Source of the DNA: Liriodendron chinense
Taxonomy: Eukaryota; Streptophyta; Magnoliopsida; Magnoliales; Magnoliaceae
Length of the DNA: 64,000 bases
Assembly: GCA_003013855.2 (NCBI GenBank)
Contig: ML058507.1
Span: 4,278,001 to 4,342,000 of the forward strand
Direction: 5' to 3'
Shown here: piece by piece, positions 63,393 through 64,000 of the stretch
How the letters are laid out: each line of letters starts with the position of its first letter
Position numbering within the stretch: the first letter of the stretch is position 1
Position numbers and translations under genes: made by a program
The notes under the pieces: model-generated
Told to the model about the DNA's origin: nothing
Databases searched by the model: none
What the model saw: only the letters and a program-made list of their open reading frames with translations

Positions 63393-64000
63393 TGTAACAC
63401 CCCGTACTTTTCTGTACTCGGGTGTTACCATGAGAATCCAAAGTATATGTGTATGTGTAATGCCCTTCCGTGACTCTTTCGTCAATGTGTGTGCGACTCC
63501 TGGTGCCTCGGATTGGCAGTGCATAGTTCGCACCCAAATGACCAAAGTCCTGAGATCCCGAAACCTCTGTCATATTGACCGCGCCGTCCTCGCGATCGCA
63601 ATGGCGAAAATAGTGCGTCGATCTGATACCCGAGCGTAAAGATATGGATATTTAATCAAAACACCCAAAAAAATGTGGTTGTGCACACTCGTGTGGGGCC
63701 ACCCAATGTGGGGCCCACTATACGGTCTCTTTTGCAATTATAATATATATATATATATAATAAAATAATAAAATAATAAAAAATTATAAAATAATAAAAA
63801 GTACAAAAAAAGAGGAAGATAATGATGGCTAGAATCTCACCACCATGCCTCCCTACTCCTCCCCACTCCTCCCCACGTCACCCCATTCCCTCTCCATGCT
63901 TTCATTAAAAAAAAAAGAAAAAAAAAAGAAAAAAGAAAAAGAAAAGAGAGATTATAAAGGAGGGAGGGAACGTGCATACCCTCACCCCCCTTTTGCATCT
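63393..64000 (+). mobile_element. Left part of another LTR (TGTAACACCCC type), runs off the window
   Basis: TGTAACACCCCGTACTTTTC is a typical LTR start of plant chromovirus-like Ty3/gypsy elements, as I recall. It interrupts the Tat pol just after aRNH. It contains a TA microsatellite (about 63745-63762), an A-rich stretch with AATAAAATAATAAAA, CTCCCCACTCC repeats (63850-63900) and a possible TATA box (TATAAAGG, 63953-63960). Lineage unproven; the other end is out of view. Confidence 0.55.

Overview
The window is transposon-derived from end to end, and I found no host gene, rRNA gene, tRNA gene or CRISPR array. The content is plant LTR retrotransposons of the Ty3/gypsy superfamily. Most belong to the Athila lineage: a gag protein of the MPHW type, an FMDD reverse transcriptase, and a primer-binding site complementary to tRNA-Asp. 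At least two copies belong to the Tat/Ogre lineage: two RNase H domains in tandem and a different primer-binding site. This points to a flowering plant with a large, repeat-rich nuclear genome. The species cannot be told from the sequence.

Layout, with my own names. R1 (1-3728, +) is the right part of a long Tat-type LTR. It abuts a truncated Athila 3' end (3729-4379), which runs into element A (4380-14374, +; LTRs 4380-5935 and 12830-14374; gag and pol decayed). A further Athila 3' end, G (14375-14918 and 22442-22502), is split by element B (14919-22436, -; target duplication GTTTT). B is a non-autonomous Athila derivative. Positions 22503-23650 are a mosaic of LTR pieces. F (23651-24907, +) is an LTR cut by R2, a Tat-type element that starts at 24908 and runs in pieces to 63392.

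R2 carries two nested Athila insertions. Element D (27774-48919, -) sits in its gag. Element E (51593-61992, -; target duplication CCTTC) sits in its reverse transcriptase. D is itself split by element C (31683-42952, +), a second non-autonomous copy. C contains two solo LTRs: S1 (34923-36486, +; CCATC) and S2 (36794-38928, -; GTAAA). The stack F<R2<D<C<S1/S2 is five levels deep. At 63393 another LTR of a different family begins in R2 and runs off the window.

How the parts work together. A, D and E are autonomous in design (gag-protease-RT-RNase H-integrase, about 10 kb each); only E has an open pol frame. B and C are both about 7.5 kb after nested insertions are removed. They lack RT, RNase H and integrase but share a conserved extra reading frame (ORF X) fused after protease. 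They keep the same primer-binding site, polypurine tract, leader hairpin and conserved 3' non-coding block as the autonomous copies, so trans-mobilisation by Athila enzymes is a reasonable inference.

Most interesting signals: ORF X; a leader hairpin found in 14 LTR copies with a compensatory base-pair change; arrays of ACCGGT-centred palindromes upstream of the TATA box, which are the site of length change between LTR mates in four of five elements; and U5 segments that look complementary to the D-arm and T-arm of the primer tRNA-Asp.
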